A stretch of DNA of 64,000 nt from Planctomycetota bacterium (lineage in GTDB: Bacteria > Planctomycetota > Planctomycetia > Pirellulales > Pirellulaceae). Below the pieces are notes generated by a model. It was not told where the DNA came from and did not search any database. It was given only the letters and a program-made list of their open reading frames with translations. The position numbers were made by a program, and so were the translations under genes. Positions within the stretch are counted from its first letter, which is position 1; each line of letters starts with the position of its first letter. Positions 15,660 to 25,414 of the stretch are shown one piece after another. The DNA lies in NCBI GenBank assembly GCA_026692845.1, contig JAPLNM010000045.1, forward strand, positions 1 to 64,000, in the 5' to 3' direction.

Positions 15660-17408
15660 ATGTTCTACTCGACCAACGTTTTTGCCATCATGCGTTTGGC
15701 CCTCCTGCTGCGGATTTGCTTGGGCTCTCTCGACGTCGTCGCGCTACTAGGGACCGGAGGCCTCGCCGATGCTGCGGAACCGAAGCGGACGAATTTCGTC
15801 GTCATCCTGAGCGATGACATGGGGATCTCCGATCTTGGGTGCTATGGAGGGGAGATTCGAACCGAGAATCTCGACAGACTAGCTCGCGACGGATTGCGAT
15901 TCTCACAGTTCTACAACACCGCGCGATGTTGCCCGACGCGCGCGAGCCTGTTGACTGGGCTCTATCCGCACCAAGCCGGCGTCGGGCACATGATGGACAA
16001 AAAACCTCTGCAGGGCTACCAAGGGGATCTCAACGGAACCTGCCGCACCATTGCTCAGTTGCTCAAGCCTGCCGATTATCGAAACTATGCCGTTGGCAAG
16101 TGGCATGTGACCCGTCATGCATCCCCTGATGGGCCTAAGCACAATTGGCCATTGCAACGCGGCTTTGATCGTTTCTATGGGACCATCCACGGCGCGGGAA
16201 GCTTCTATGACCCGTCCTCGTTGACTCGCGACAATACACAAGTTTCGGCGTATGCCGATCCTCAATACACTCCCGAGACCTACTACTACACCGACGCAAT
16301 TACCGATCATGCGACGCGTTTTTTGAGCGAACATGCAAAAGAACATCCGCAACAACCGTTCTTTCTGTACGTTGCCTACACAGCCGCTCATTGGCCGATG
16401 CATGCGCTCCCCGAGGATATCGCACGTTACCGGGGCCGCTACGATGCCGGTTACGAATCGATCCGAAAAGCTCGATTGGAAAAAGGGATCGAATTGGGGC
16501 TTTTTGCAAAGGAAATGGCTTTACCCGATGGGATCGGCAACTGGGACCGAGTCGAGGATAAAGCTTGGGAATCGGCGTGCATGGAGGTTTACGCCGCGAT
16601 GGTCGATCGAATGGATCAAGGGATCGGACGGATCGTCGAGCAACTCAAACGCCAAGGTGCCTTCGATGACACATTGATCCTGTACATGCAGGATAACGGC
16701 GCTTGCGCTGAGGGGATGGGCAGGACTGGCAATAAAGAGCATCCGAACATTCCAAGACCCAGCGCTCCGAGCCTTGATCCGATGAAGCCCGAGGACTTCG
16801 CCAAGCGAGGAAGTGTTCCTTCTCAGACTCGCGACGGTTATCCGATTCGAATGGGCAAACAGGCCCTACCCGGTCCTGCCGATACGTATGTTGCTTATGG
16901 CGAAAACTGGGCGAATGTCTCGAACACTCCACTGCGGGAATACAAGCACTGGGTGCATGAAGGTGGGATCAGTAGTCCATTGGTCGTTTCATGGCCGGCG
17001 GGAATTCAATCCAAGGGCCAGTGGAGAGATCAGCCCAGCCATCTGATCGACATAGCAGCGACATTTGTGCAAATCGCGAAAGCCGATTACCCAAACGACG
17101 CAACGCCGCTCGAGGGGGAAAGTCTCTTAGGGGCTTTTGCGAATGTTCCAATCGAGCGAGAAGCCCTGTTTTGGGAGCACGAAGGAAATCGAGCGGTCCG
17201 AGCCGGCATCTGGAAACTCGTCTCGAAGCACAATCAGCCTTGGGAACTCTACGATATTTCCCAAGACCGTGTAGAGCGAGTCGACCAATCGGCTCGGCAT
17301 CCGCAGAAGGTTTCGGAACTTGCCGGCCTATATGAAGCTTACGCGAATCGGGCCAATGTGGCACCTTGGCCGTTGCCGAAAAACGTAGATTCCGGCGCGC
17401 AGCAATAA
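15660..17408 (+). CDS. Secreted sulfatase (arylsulfatase family)
   Basis: This is a type I sulfatase that would remove sulfate esters from polysaccharides or other substrates, a family greatly expanded in planctomycetes. The formylglycine motif is CPTRASLLTG in the N-terminal third, with a cysteine to be converted by a formylglycine-generating enzyme. The calcium ligands appear in ILSDDMGISDLG. GKWHV and the QDNGA stretch give further active-site positions. Length is 582 residues. The N-terminus has a signal peptide (cleavage near ...GLADAAE). A second ATG at 15690 would give a more compact signal peptide. The substrate is unknown. Confidence 0.9.
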   Translation: MFYSTNVFAIMRLALLLRICLGSLDVVALLGTGGLADAAEPKRTNFVVILSDDMGISDLGCYGGEIRTENLDRLARDGLRFSQFYNTARCCPTRASLLTGLYPHQAGVGHMMDKKPLQGYQGDLNGTCRTIAQLLKPADYRNYAVGKWHVTRHASPDGPKHNWPLQRGFDRFYGTIHGAGSFYDPSSLTRDNTQVSAYADPQYTPETYYYTDAITDHATRFLSEHAKEHPQQPFFLYVAYTAAHWPMHALPEDIARYRGRYDAGYESIRKARLEKGIELGLFAKEMALPDGIGNWDRVEDKAWESACMEVYAAMVDRMDQGIGRIVEQLKRQGAFDDTLILYMQDNGACAEGMGRTGNKEHPNIPRPSAPSLDPMKPEDFAKRGSVPSQTRDGYPIRMGKQALPGPADTYVAYGENWANVSNTPLREYKHWVHEGGISSPLVVSWPAGIQSKGQWRDQPSHLIDIAATFVQIAKADYPNDATPLEGESLLGAFANVPIEREALFWEHEGNRAVRAGIWKLVSKHNQPWELYDISQDRVERVDQSARHPQKVSELAGLYEAYANRANVAPWPLPKNVDSGAQQ

Positions 17409-17436
17409 AGGGTCTACACCGGACGCGACGACGTGA

Positions 17437-17490
17437 CCGGAGGTGGCGCGGCGCTTACCTCCGGCTAATGACTGCGATCCCTCCGGGATC
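17437..17490. terminator. Two hairpins between convergent genes
   Basis: CCGGAGGT (17437-17444) pairs with ACCTCCGG (17457-17464), and GATCCC (17476-17481) pairs with GGGATC (17485-17490) around a TCC loop. They lie between the convergent sulfatase and mutarotase genes and may end both transcripts. Neither has a clear T-tract, so a repeat-element origin is also possible. Confidence 0.5.
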
Positions 17491-17505
17491 GGGCACGGTA
17501 GCTCT

Positions 17506-17519
17506 CAAGCCTCAAGCCT
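17506..17519. repeat. 7-bp tandem duplication abutting a stop codon
   Basis: CAAGCCT is duplicated (17506-17512 and 17513-17519) directly next to the TAG stop (minus strand, 17520-17522) of the mutarotase gene. Confidence 0.65.
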
Positions 17520-18677
17520 CTATTTCGAGACCCCGAAGGTAAAGGACGTGACTTGATGGAACTTCTCGCCTGGCTTGAGCACCGACGTTGGGAACGAGGG
17601 TTGGTTCGGTGCGTCTGGATAGTGCTGGGTCTCTAAACAGAACGCTTCGTGTGTCTTGTAACCCGCGTTGCCCGCGCCACCATCGAGAAAATTGCCCGTG
17701 TACAACTGGACTCCAGGTTGCGTCGTCTTGATCTCCATCGTGCGGCCACTGGCAGGATCGACCACTTTGGCCGTCGCACGCATCTGGCCTGCAGATCCGC
17801 GAACAACAAAACAATGGTCATACCCATTGGTCGAGGTCAACTGCGCAATTCGTTCCCCAATCTTGTGCGGCGTTGTGAAATCCAAAGCCGTTCCTTTGAC
17901 GTCCGCCATAGCTCCGGTTGGAATCATGTTCTCATCGACCGGTAGGTACTGATCGCACGATAGGACGAGTTCATGGTTATGGACCGTGCCTGATCCGGCT
18001 CCGCCAAGATTGAAATACGCGTGGTTGGTCAAGTTCAGTACCGTCGATTTGTCCGTCGTGGCACTGAGGTCCAAGGTCAGGCAGTTGTTGTTGTCCCAAC
18101 GGTACTCAGCGACTGTCGTGAGGGTGCCTGGATACCCTTCTTCTCCATCCGGACTGACATACGTAAACTTCAGCCCCACCGATCCATCCGACTTGACCTC
18201 TGAGACTTGCCACATCCGCTTGTCAAAACCGATTTCTCCTCCGTGCAGGTGATTCGGTCCGTTGTTGGTCGCTAAGCTGTAGGTTTTTCCATCGAGGGTG
18301 AACTTGCCCTTGGCGATCCGATTGCAGAAACGGCCAACGGTCGCGCCAAAGTAGGGGTGGCGTTGAAGGTAACCATCGAGGTTGCTAAAGCCTGCGGTTA
18401 CGTTGGTTTTTTTGCCGTTCTTATCGGGCACTTGGATCGATACGACAATTGCGCCGTAATCGATCAATTCCACGACGTTTCCTGCATCATTGGTCAGAGT
18501 GAACAAGGTGACGGCTTTGCCATCGGGAGTGTTTCCAAAAGGTTTCTTATCGATCGCCATAGGTGTTGCTAAAGCATTCTCTTCTGCGTAAACAACGTTG
18601 CTTGCAGCTTGGGACCACATGGCGAATCCAGCGCTTGCAACAAGGAAAAAATGAATCGTACGTCGTGAAAGTTTCAT
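17520..18677 (-). CDS. galM: Aldose 1-epimerase (galactose mutarotase), secreted
   Basis: This enzyme interconverts alpha and beta anomers of galactose and related aldoses. The family signatures are NNGPNHLHGG, the NHAYFNLGG stretch with the active-site histidine, and GVQLYTGNFLDG near the C-terminus, with the catalytic glutamate region just before the end. Length is 385 residues with a signal peptide (MKLSRRT...NVVYAEE), so it is exported, which is common in polysaccharide-degrading bacteria. The ATG at 18677 gives the signal peptide; the frame stays open further upstream. It lies 64 bp downstream of the hypothetical secreted protein on the same strand. Confidence 0.9.
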   Translation of the reverse strand: MKLSRRTIHFFLVASAGFAMWSQAASNVVYAEENALATPMAIDKKPFGNTPDGKAVTLFTLTNDAGNVVELIDYGAIVVSIQVPDKNGKKTNVTAGFSNLDGYLQRHPYFGATVGRFCNRIAKGKFTLDGKTYSLATNNGPNHLHGGEIGFDKRMWQVSEVKSDGSVGLKFTYVSPDGEEGYPGTLTTVAEYRWDNNNCLTLDLSATTDKSTVLNLTNHAYFNLGGAGSGTVHNHELVLSCDQYLPVDENMIPTGAMADVKGTALDFTTPHKIGERIAQLTSTNGYDHCFVVRGSAGQMRATAKVVDPASGRTMEIKTTQPGVQLYTGNFLDGGAGNAGYKTHEAFCLETQHYPDAPNQPSFPTSVLKPGEKFHQVTSFTFGVSK

Positions 18678-18741
18678 AGGAGTTTGTGTTTCTCGGGAGA
18701 GGTTGAATCGAAGGATGGGTTCAATAAAAACGGGTTGGCAA

Positions 18742-19284
18742 TCAGGGTTTTGGAGCATCCGCAGCCGGTTCCACCCGACCAAACAGATGGCCACCTACGT
18801 TGTCATGCTTCCAGGTTCCGGCGTATTTTCGGTCATGGAAGACCACCCGGGCTGAAAAAGTCCCCATGCCTGGAATTGTGACCGAATCCAAAACGATCAT
18901 GGGGGTTCTGCCAACCCACTCGAGGTTGACGACCACCGGTACGGTCAAGTCCTTGTTGCCATACTTGATCCGCGTCTTGATTTCCCAAAGGTTGTCATCC
19001 CCTTCGAGTTTCTTGGCACTCTTGATTTCGTACCGCTCTTCCTCGAGCTTGTTCAGCGGTTGACCGTCCATTGTGAACGATCCGGAGAGCACCGAATTCG
19101 ATAGGTACCTCTCGAAGTCTTCAACCGGTGGCTTGATCCCCTTGAGGACGTCTTTGGTTCCCTTGGCGTCTTCTTGGGCTTGGAGCGACTCTTGGCTGTA
19201 GAAGCTAAGCGAACTTGCTACGCAGGTGAACAAAACCAAATTCGTCGCCCAACGTCCGATCGATCGTAAACCAATCTGTCGCAT
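18742..19284 (-). CDS. Secreted hypothetical protein (180 aa)
   Basis: A signal peptide occupies the first 35 residues or so (...SLSFYSQESLQAQ). The mature part is beta-rich: SGSFTMDGQPLNKL, then KTRIKYGNKDLTVPVVVNLEWVG and FHDRKYAGTWKH. This reads like a small lipocalin-like or beta-barrel domain that may bind a ligand; I do not recognise the family. A good Shine-Dalgarno (AGGAG) sits 8 bp before the ATG at 19284, which is unusual in this window. It is 19 bp downstream of the TIM-barrel isomerase and upstream of galM on the same strand. Confidence 0.7.
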   Translation of the reverse strand: MRQIGLRSIGRWATNLVLFTCVASSLSFYSQESLQAQEDAKGTKDVLKGIKPPVEDFERYLSNSVLSGSFTMDGQPLNKLEEERYEIKSAKKLEGDDNLWEIKTRIKYGNKDLTVPVVVNLEWVGRTPMIVLDSVTIPGMGTFSARVVFHDRKYAGTWKHDNVGGHLFGRVEPAADAPKP

Positions 19285-19303
19285 CGTGTGTCTCCTGGAG
19301 GTA

Positions 19304-20083
19304 TTAGAGGCTTCTGAGGAAATTCATGCTGGCTGCGAATTCCGCAATAGGATCGCTTGCCATGTCTCGTTCAACAATATAACAGCCTCGGTACGAATGT
19401 TCCGCAAGGCAAGCGATGATCTGCGGGAATTCGGCCAGCCCACGCCCCAGTGGAACCTGGGTGCCCCGGCCCCTTGCTCGGTCGGGCAATCCGTCCTTGG
19501 CATGCACCAACATCACATGCTTGGCTACCGCTGTTAGATCCTCTAAGCCGAATCCGTTGACGATCAAGTTGCCTGGGTTGAGAGTTACTCCCACCCCAGC
19601 TTGTGGAAGCGAATCGATCAGCTCTCCGAGTACGCTCAAGGACTCCGCCCCGGTCTCGAGCGCCAGCATCGCTCCGACATGGTGGGAGTATTTCCCTAGA
19701 TCCGAGAGGACTCCTCGAAGGATTTCGCGTGACGCCGAATCGGCTGCCGTGTCGATGTGACCTGCGCTGTTGACGACCACATTGGCCCCGAGGTCAAAGG
19801 CCAGCTTCATCGCGCTTTTGGTCCCCTCGATCCGACGATCCAACTCGTCGGTCGTCTCGTATCCTCGGTGGGTCGCAAAACGAACGGACCCTACTTTGAG
19901 ATTCAGATCGTCGAGAAGCTTTCGCAGTTGTCGCAATGCCGTTCCAGCAACGTCCACAGGGCGGATTTCGTTGCGGGCGTCGATTTCAATCACCTCTGCC
20001 TTCAACTTCGCAGCCGTCTGAAGCGCTTGCCGCAAGGGAAGCCTTAAACCTGCTAACTGAATGCCTACTCGGATTGCGGACAA
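19304..20083 (-). CDS. Sugar phosphate isomerase/epimerase-like TIM-barrel protein
   Basis: A 259-residue member of the xylose-isomerase-like TIM-barrel superfamily. Metal-binding carboxylate and histidine candidates are in LALETGAES (about residue 140), VTLNPGNLIV, HVMLVHAKDG and YIVERDM. It starts from TTG at 20083; there is no nearby in-frame ATG. The function could be isomerase, epimerase or a related lyase, and the substrate is not readable. It follows the LOG protein gene by 31 bp on the same strand. Confidence 0.78.
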   Translation of the reverse strand: MSAIRVGIQLAGLRLPLRQALQTAAKLKAEVIEIDARNEIRPVDVAGTALRQLRKLLDDLNLKVGSVRFATHRGYETTDELDRRIEGTKSAMKLAFDLGANVVVNSAGHIDTAADSASREILRGVLSDLGKYSHHVGAMLALETGAESLSVLGELIDSLPQAGVGVTLNPGNLIVNGFGLEDLTAVAKHVMLVHAKDGLPDRARGRGTQVPLGRGLAEFPQIIACLAEHSYRGCYIVERDMASDPIAEFAASMNFLRSL

Positions 20084-20114
20084 TGCGTTCTCCCGGGTTT
20101 ATGGTTCGAATGGA

Positions 20115-20843
20115 CTAAGATCTCTCGAACAACCAACCAAAGGGCTTCCAACGCTTGGCCTCGATTTTGAGCTGGAAATCGTCGATCGTGTTCTCGTGAA
20201 TGTATTTGACTGCCTCGTCGATCGAATCGGTGTATAGGTACAAGTTCTTGTCGCTCGCAGAGACCGTGCCCTGCTCGACCATGTGGTCGATGTACTCCAT
20301 GAGCCTGATGTGGTAATCGCGATCCATGATCACAATCGGAAATTGCGATATCTTCTTGGTTTGGATAAGCGTAATGGTCTCGAAGAATTCGTCGAGGGTT
20401 CCAAACCCGCCGGGCATGATCACGAATCCATAAGAGTACTTCAGCATGAGCACTTTGCGGACAAAGAAATACCGAATGTCGACCGATCGGTCGAGATAAC
20501 GATTCGATTGCTGTTCGAAGGGCAACTCGATGTTGACCCCCACACTCCTGCCTCCAACCGCTTTTGCACCCCTGTTGGCGGCCTCCATGATGCCCGGTCC
20601 GCCGCCGGTCATGATGGTAAACCCAAGCTTGGAGATCTCACTGGCTACCGCTACGGTCTGCTGATATTCAGGGGTCTTCTCGCCGAGTCGGGCCGAACCA
20701 AAGATCGTTATGCAGGGCCCAACGAAGTGCAGGGTCCGAAACCCTTTGATGAATTCCAAAGCGACCTTGACCGTGAAATAGAAATCTTTCCTTCGAGACT
20801 GAGGGCCTTCGAGGAACTGGATTTCTTTGCTATCTGGTGCCAT
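20115..20843 (-). CDS. LOG-family (TIGR00730) Rossmann-fold protein
   Basis: Member of the Lonely Guy-like family, in which characterised proteins release cytokinin bases or act as nucleotide 5'-monophosphate phosphoribohydrolases. The nucleotide-binding motifs are GGGPGIMEAANRGA and PGGFGTLDEFFE, both intact. Length is 242 residues; the ATG at 20843 is clear. It sits 62 bp after the subunit IV gene of the oxidase cluster and could be transcribed with it, though the functional link is weak. Confidence 0.88.
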   Translation of the reverse strand: MAPDSKEIQFLEGPQSRRKDFYFTVKVALEFIKGFRTLHFVGPCITIFGSARLGEKTPEYQQTVAVASEISKLGFTIMTGGGPGIMEAANRGAKAVGGRSVGVNIELPFEQQSNRYLDRSVDIRYFFVRKVLMLKYSYGFVIMPGGFGTLDEFFETITLIQTKKISQFPIVIMDRDYHIRLMEYIDHMVEQGTVSASDKNLYLYTDSIDEAVKYIHENTIDDFQLKIEAKRWKPFGWLFERS

Positions 20844-20905
20844 CTGACTTTACCGGGAGAGGAAGAAACAACCCGTGTAATGTACCAGATTCGAACGAAT
20901 TATGC

Positions 20906-21373
20906 CTATGGGGCCACTGCAGCGGGAACACCAGGAGCCATGGCGGTCTGTGCCGCCGGATCGACCGGTTGTGAAGCTTCGATCGTCGAGTTGTAGATCA
21001 AGTTCTCTCGATAGCCCTCGGCGTCCATCAAGGTGAATCCAAGAAACAGCGCCACGAAGATCAAGCTTCCGAGAATCACGATCGCATTGAGCGGCTTATC
21101 CCAGAGCAAGTGCATGAAGAACAAAATCACCAACGCGGCTTTGATTGTGGCAATGGTCAGCGAAGCAAAGATTTCCGCGTTCCCCAAGTCGAATTGGGAC
21201 TGGAAAACTGTCAATACCGTGAGGAACAGTAGAGCAAAAAAGACCGACAACAACATCCAAATCGGCATCGGGTGCGAAAACCCGTGGTCATGATGGCCGC
21301 CATGCTGGCTGTCATGATGACCATGATTTGCATGGGCCTCGTGGTTGTGATCCGATGTCGTTGTGTGAGCCAT
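20906..21373 (-). CDS. Cytochrome c oxidase subunit IV (prokaryotic type)
   Basis: This is a small membrane subunit of the caa3 oxidase. It has a long histidine-rich N-terminus (residues 1-35), then three hydrophobic helices typical of the COX4 prokaryotic family, at about 38-62, 75-95 and 102-125, and a short Ala/Pro tail. Length is 155 residues. It is the last oxidase gene in the cluster and follows subunit III by 74 bp. The histidine-rich head is unusual for this family and is mirrored in other subunits here. Confidence 0.82.
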   Translation of the reverse strand: MAHTTTSDHNHEAHANHGHHDSQHGGHHDHGFSHPMPIWMLLSVFFALLFLTVLTVFQSQFDLGNAEIFASLTIATIKAALVILFFMHLLWDKPLNAIVILGSLIFVALFLGFTLMDAEGYRENLIYNSTIEASQPVDPAAQTAMAPGVPAAVAP

Positions 21374-21447
21374 GATGAACCGAAGTGCTTTGTTGTGGGT
21401 CTAATTCAGTGTGGATGCAAACTTGTTCCAAGCCGCCGAGGTGCTGA

Positions 21448-22572
21448 CTAGGTGATCAGATACAGCAGAGGGAATAGGTAAATCCAGATAAAGTCGACCA
21501 AGTGCCAATACAGACCGACGTTATCGACCGGTCCGAAGTACTGCTCATGGAACTCCTGCCGCGCTGCCTTGACGATCAACCAAGTGATTACGATCATCCC
21601 GCCGATGATGTGGATCGCGTGGACTCCGGTCATGCAGTAGTAGATGCTGAAGAACAGCCCTGCCATGCTTCGTTGATTGACGTCTGCGTTGGGTGTTCGC
21701 AACTCGTTAGGCGCGATGTACACATCCGGTGAGCCGCCCATTGCAATTGACGCGTTTGCAGCCATTTCCGAAGCGGTCTTGTTTTCTGCGGTGTGGGCCG
21801 ATTCGGACGCAGCGGCGTGCTCATGGGAACCGTGTTCCACATGGCCTTCGACCATCGCGTGGTGTTCCTGGTGTCCACCGTGACCCCCATGCCCCTTGGA
21901 AGCTTCCTCTTGGGCTTCGAGATACTGACCCAGTCCCACGCCGCCAAAAAAGCAAAGTCCGGCCACGAGCATCGGACCGGCGACACGTTGATGGAACAGG
22001 GACTTGGTAGCAAATGCGTAGATCGCGTAAGCCGCACAAAGGGCTGTGCAGATCGCAGGAATGGTGCAGATGAACTCGAGATAACCCTTGTGGGGGCCAT
22101 GGACTCCGTCCAACTGGGCGACATACAACTTGCCGGGCAAAAGACCGATTTCCATCTTGTGCGAATACTCGACGGCTTTGACTCCCAGGAAGATCGCCGC
22201 GCAACCCAAGGTCGCACCTAGCATTCCGACCAAGAGTTGATGCTGCCTAAGTTGGGCTGCACGGACGGCCCAAGCCATCGTCAGCGAACTGAAGAGCAAA
22301 ACCCCCGTGTTGATCGCTCCGAGTTTCTCATTCAAGAACGAACTGCAAAACTCGAAGACTTCAGGATTGCGATTTCGGTACAAAGCGTACGCGCAAAACA
22401 TTCCGCTAAAGAACAAGACTTCCGTTACCAAGAAAAGCCACATCCCGAGCTTACCCGAATCGTATTGCTGCTCGGCATCATCAAAATGGTGCGCTAGCCA
22501 ACTCGGGTGTTCGTGGTGGTGATCTGCGTGGTCGATGGCGACAGGTGCTAAGGTCTCTTGGATTGCAGTCAT
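21448..22572 (-). CDS. ctaE: Cytochrome c oxidase subunit III with His-rich insert
   Basis: Subunit III of the caa3 heme-copper oxidase. The core helices GMWLFLVTEVLFFSGMF, the INTGVLLFSSLTMAWAVRA helix and the C-terminal HLVDFIWIYLFPLLY helix are standard. Helix-forming segments are split by an extra loop (about residues 226-265) rich in His, Gly and Glu. The N-terminus also has a DHADHHHEHP run. The ATG at 22572 is chosen over an upstream start. Length is 374 residues, longer than usual because of the insert. It follows subunit I by 47 bp. Confidence 0.9.
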   Translation of the reverse strand: MTAIQETLAPVAIDHADHHHEHPSWLAHHFDDAEQQYDSGKLGMWLFLVTEVLFFSGMFCAYALYRNRNPEVFEFCSSFLNEKLGAINTGVLLFSSLTMAWAVRAAQLRQHQLLVGMLGATLGCAAIFLGVKAVEYSHKMEIGLLPGKLYVAQLDGVHGPHKGYLEFICTIPAICTALCAAYAIYAFATKSLFHQRVAGPMLVAGLCFFGGVGLGQYLEAQEEASKGHGGHGGHQEHHAMVEGHVEHGSHEHAAASESAHTAENKTASEMAANASIAMGGSPDVYIAPNELRTPNADVNQRSMAGLFFSIYYCMTGVHAIHIIGGMIVITWLIVKAARQEFHEQYFGPVDNVGLYWHLVDFIWIYLFPLLYLIT

Positions 22573-22619
22573 AGTCTTTAACGGAATGAATTCATGCGGG
22601 ATTGGCAAAGGGCGGATGT

Positions 22620-24296
22620 CTAGGTCCGCTTGACGTAACCACCTACTCGGGCATCGTACTCGATGGTCGAGAAATCGTAAGGATCGCCGACGGTCGGAGC
22701 CGACGAGAAGTTATCGTGAGGAGGAGGTGAAGAGCACATCCACTCAAGAGTTGCGCCGCCCCATGGGTTGCGTGGTGCTTTCTTGCCGTTGACCAAGGAC
22801 ATCAACAGGACGATCAACGCGAGCAACAGCCCGGACCCAAGGGTGATCGATCCAATCGTAGACAATTGGTGCAATGGTTGGAATTCAGGAAGGTAAGTTG
22901 CGTATCGGCGAGGCATTCCACGCGATCCAAGAACGAACTGGGGCAAGAAGGTCAGGTTGAAGCCTACAAACACGATGATCGCCGAGGCGATCCCGAGCTT
23001 GTCGTTGAACATACGTCCGGTCATCTTTGGCCACCAGTGGAAGACCCCACCCAGAAATGCTACGAGTGTTCCACCCATCATCACATAGTGGAAGTGTGCG
23101 ACTACGAAGTAGGTGTCGTGGAAGTGCATGTCGGTCGACAGGGCTCCAAGGGGCAGACCGGTCAAACCACCGATCGTAAAGAGGAATATGAACGCAAGGG
23201 CGTAAAGCATCGGCGTATTGAGCGATACGGTCCCTTGATACATCGTCCCGAGCCAGTTGAAAACCTTGATTGCCGAAGGAATCGATACGGTAAACGTTAA
23301 GGCACTGAACACGATGGTTGTCACATCGGCCATGCCAGAGGTGAACATGTGGTGACCCCAAACCAGGAATCCGAAGAGCGCGATGGCGATCGAGCTGTAG
23401 GCAATCATGCGATAACCGAAGATCCCCTTGTGGCAGTGTACGCTCATCAATTCGCTGATGATCCCCATCGCTGGAAGGATCATGATGTATACAGCAGGGT
23501 GGGAATAGAACCAGAAGAAATGCTGGAAGGTCACCGGGTCGCCGTTGAGTTTTGGATCGAAAATTCCGATTCCCAGTAGTCGCTCGGCGGATAGTAACAG
23601 CACGGTGATGCCGAGCACTGGCGTGGCAAGGACTTGGATGATCGAAGTTGCATAGAGGGCCCACAAGAATAGGGGCATACGAAACCAGGACATCCCGGGC
23701 GGACGCATGGTGTTGATCGTGACGATGAAATTCAAACCGGTGAAGATCGAGCTAAATCCCAGTACGAATACCCCGAATGTCGCAGCCAGGACCGCTCCGC
23801 CTTGTTGCGTTTCGATCGAATAAGGTGTGTAAAAGGTCCAACCGGTATCGAGACCGGTTACAGACAAAGCAGTCAAGAACAGAATCAAGCCGGTGACCCA
23901 AAGGTAAAAACTGCCCAGGTTGAGTCGCGGGAAGGCAACATCCTTCGTACCGAGCATGACCGGGAGCAAAAAGTTACCCAACGCTGCCGGAATACTCGGA
24001 ATAATAAACAGAAAGACCATGATCGCGCCGTGAAGCGTGAAGACTTGGTTGTAGGTTTGGTTCGATAGCCATCCATCTTTGAAATTCCAAAGGTGGATCC
24101 GAATCATCAATGCAAACGTGCCCCCTAGAGCAAACGAAGCCATCACTCCGACCAAATACATCAACCCGATGCGTTTGTGGTCAAGCGTCAATGCCCAGCT
24201 CAGAAAGCCTTTGGAGTGGTTGAGGAAGTGGTGCGATGGATAGCTGTCCGCTTCACTGTATCCTGGTGTCGCTATGGGACGATCTAATACACTCAT
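22620..24296 (-). CDS. ctaD: Cytochrome c oxidase subunit I (A2-type heme-copper oxidase)
   Basis: Catalytic subunit with heme a and heme a3-CuB. Motifs visible include the HHMFTSGM CuB histidines, the [15 protein letters not shown] helix-VI segment at about residue 265, and HFHYVMMGG with heme ligands. Because helix VI reads YSHP where A1 enzymes have GHPEVY, this is an A2-type oxidase, in which tyrosine and serine replace the D-pathway glutamate. Length is 558 residues. It lies between subunits II and III in a standard order and is probably coupled by short intergenic gaps. Confidence 0.95.
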   Translation of the reverse strand: MSVLDRPIATPGYSEADSYPSHHFLNHSKGFLSWALTLDHKRIGLMYLVGVMASFALGGTFALMIRIHLWNFKDGWLSNQTYNQVFTLHGAIMVFLFIIPSIPAALGNFLLPVMLGTKDVAFPRLNLGSFYLWVTGLILFLTALSVTGLDTGWTFYTPYSIETQQGGAVLAATFGVFVLGFSSIFTGLNFIVTINTMRPPGMSWFRMPLFLWALYATSIIQVLATPVLGITVLLLSAERLLGIGIFDPKLNGDPVTFQHFFWFYSHPAVYIMILPAMGIISELMSVHCHKGIFGYRMIAYSSIAIALFGFLVWGHHMFTSGMADVTTIVFSALTFTVSIPSAIKVFNWLGTMYQGTVSLNTPMLYALAFIFLFTIGGLTGLPLGALSTDMHFHDTYFVVAHFHYVMMGGTLVAFLGGVFHWWPKMTGRMFNDKLGIASAIIVFVGFNLTFLPQFVLGSRGMPRRYATYLPEFQPLHQLSTIGSITLGSGLLLALIVLLMSLVNGKKAPRNPWGGATLEWMCSSPPPHDNFSSAPTVGDPYDFSTIEYDARVGGYVKRT

Positions 24297-24388
24297 TGTT
24301 TTGACCTTGGTGTGTTGGTGTGAACCGCAATCACTAATTTGAATTGGATTTGAATCAGTTTCAGTTGGCCAGCAGCGATACTTGAACG

Positions 24389-25414
24389 CTACTTCTTGGC
24401 CGCAGGGGTCGCATTTTCCATCGATTTGATAAAGGTAATCAGAGCATCGATCTGATCGTCTTTGAGTTTACCTGCATAGCTATTCATCGGAGAAGCCTTC
24501 CCGTAGCCCTTCCTAGCCTTGGCTTGGGGATTCAGGATGGACTCTCGAACGTAATTCTCGTCGAACGCTACTTCTGTGCCGCTCTCGAGTTGCACGGACT
24601 TGCCCCACGATCCATTGTAGCTTGGACCAGGTCCACTGGCGCCTTCGGCTCCTGCATTGTGGCAAGTCGAACAGCCTTGGCGTTTGTAAAGCAGACGACC
24701 TCGTTCGAGGGGATCTTCTGGCTCTTGAATCGCTTTCTCAAGGGCTTTTTTGTACTCTTCCTGAGACACTACCTTGACCTTGGCGTTCATCTGGCTGTGG
24801 TTGTCCCCGCAATATTCTGTGCAGAAGAGGTCATACAGGCCTTCTTTGGTCGTATGGAACCACATGTAGTTGTAGCGTCCAGGAACCACATCCCGCTTAG
24901 CACGGAACGCGGGGATGTAGAAGCTGTGGAGCACGTCATCCGAACGCATGATGATCTTGATGTCTCGGTCGACGGGAAGAACGAGCAGCGGCAGTTCTTT
25001 AGCCGATACGTTTTCTACAGGGATGACCTCATGCTCGCCGCCATTTTCGTATTTGAAGGCCCACTGCCATTTTTTGGCCGTCACATTGACATCGACAGTT
25101 CCTTTTGGAATTCTGGCCATATCAAGGTAGCCCATGGCACCTTCCCAGAATACCCAAACGACAACGATCGTTGGAACAACGGTCCAGGTGATTTCGATCG
25201 CGGTATTGTGGAGCGCCTCGGGAGACCCTCGGTAACCGGGTCTTTCCCGGTAGACCCACATGAAGTATCCCATCGCGATGACGATAGGAACAAAAAAGAC
25301 GATACAGATCCACAGGATGGCGGTAAAGAGAAAATCCACCTGGGGAGCAAACGACGAGGCACCTTCTGGGAACCAAGCGTAGGGCGCTACTTGATCGGCT
25401 AAAAAGAAACTCAT
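24389..25414 (-). CDS. ctaC: Cytochrome c oxidase subunit II with fused cytochrome c
   Basis: Subunit II with two N-terminal helices, a CuA domain and a C-terminal cytochrome c domain, the defining feature of caa3 oxidases. The CuA site is in [17 protein letters not shown] (Cys, Cys, His, Met). The heme c motif is CSTCH at about residue 248. A methionine in SPMNSYAG is the likely distal heme ligand. Length is 341 residues. The ATG overlaps the SCO stop as ATGA (25411-25414), showing tight coupling. The cytochrome domain would take electrons directly from alternative complex III. Confidence 0.93.
   Translation of the reverse strand: MSFFLADQVAPYAWFPEGASSFAPQVDFLFTAILWICIVFFVPIVIAMGYFMWVYRERPGYRGSPEALHNTAIEITWTVVPTIVVVWVFWEGAMGYLDMARIPKGTVDVNVTAKKWQWAFKYENGGEHEVIPVENVSAKELPLLVLPVDRDIKIIMRSDDVLHSFYIPAFRAKRDVVPGRYNYMWFHTTKEGLYDLFCTEYCGDNHSQMNAKVKVVSQEEYKKALEKAIQEPEDPLERGRLLYKRQGCSTCHNAGAEGASGPGPSYNGSWGKSVQLESGTEVAFDENYVRESILNPQAKARKGYGKASPMNSYAGKLKDDQIDALITFIKSMENATPAAKK

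Noticed and set aside
20283-20996. 237-residue plus-strand open frame
   Set aside because: Antisense to the LOG-family gene and the end of subunit IV.
24524-25402. 292-residue plus-strand open frame
   Set aside because: Shadow of oxidase subunit II; the minus strand has CuA and heme c motifs.
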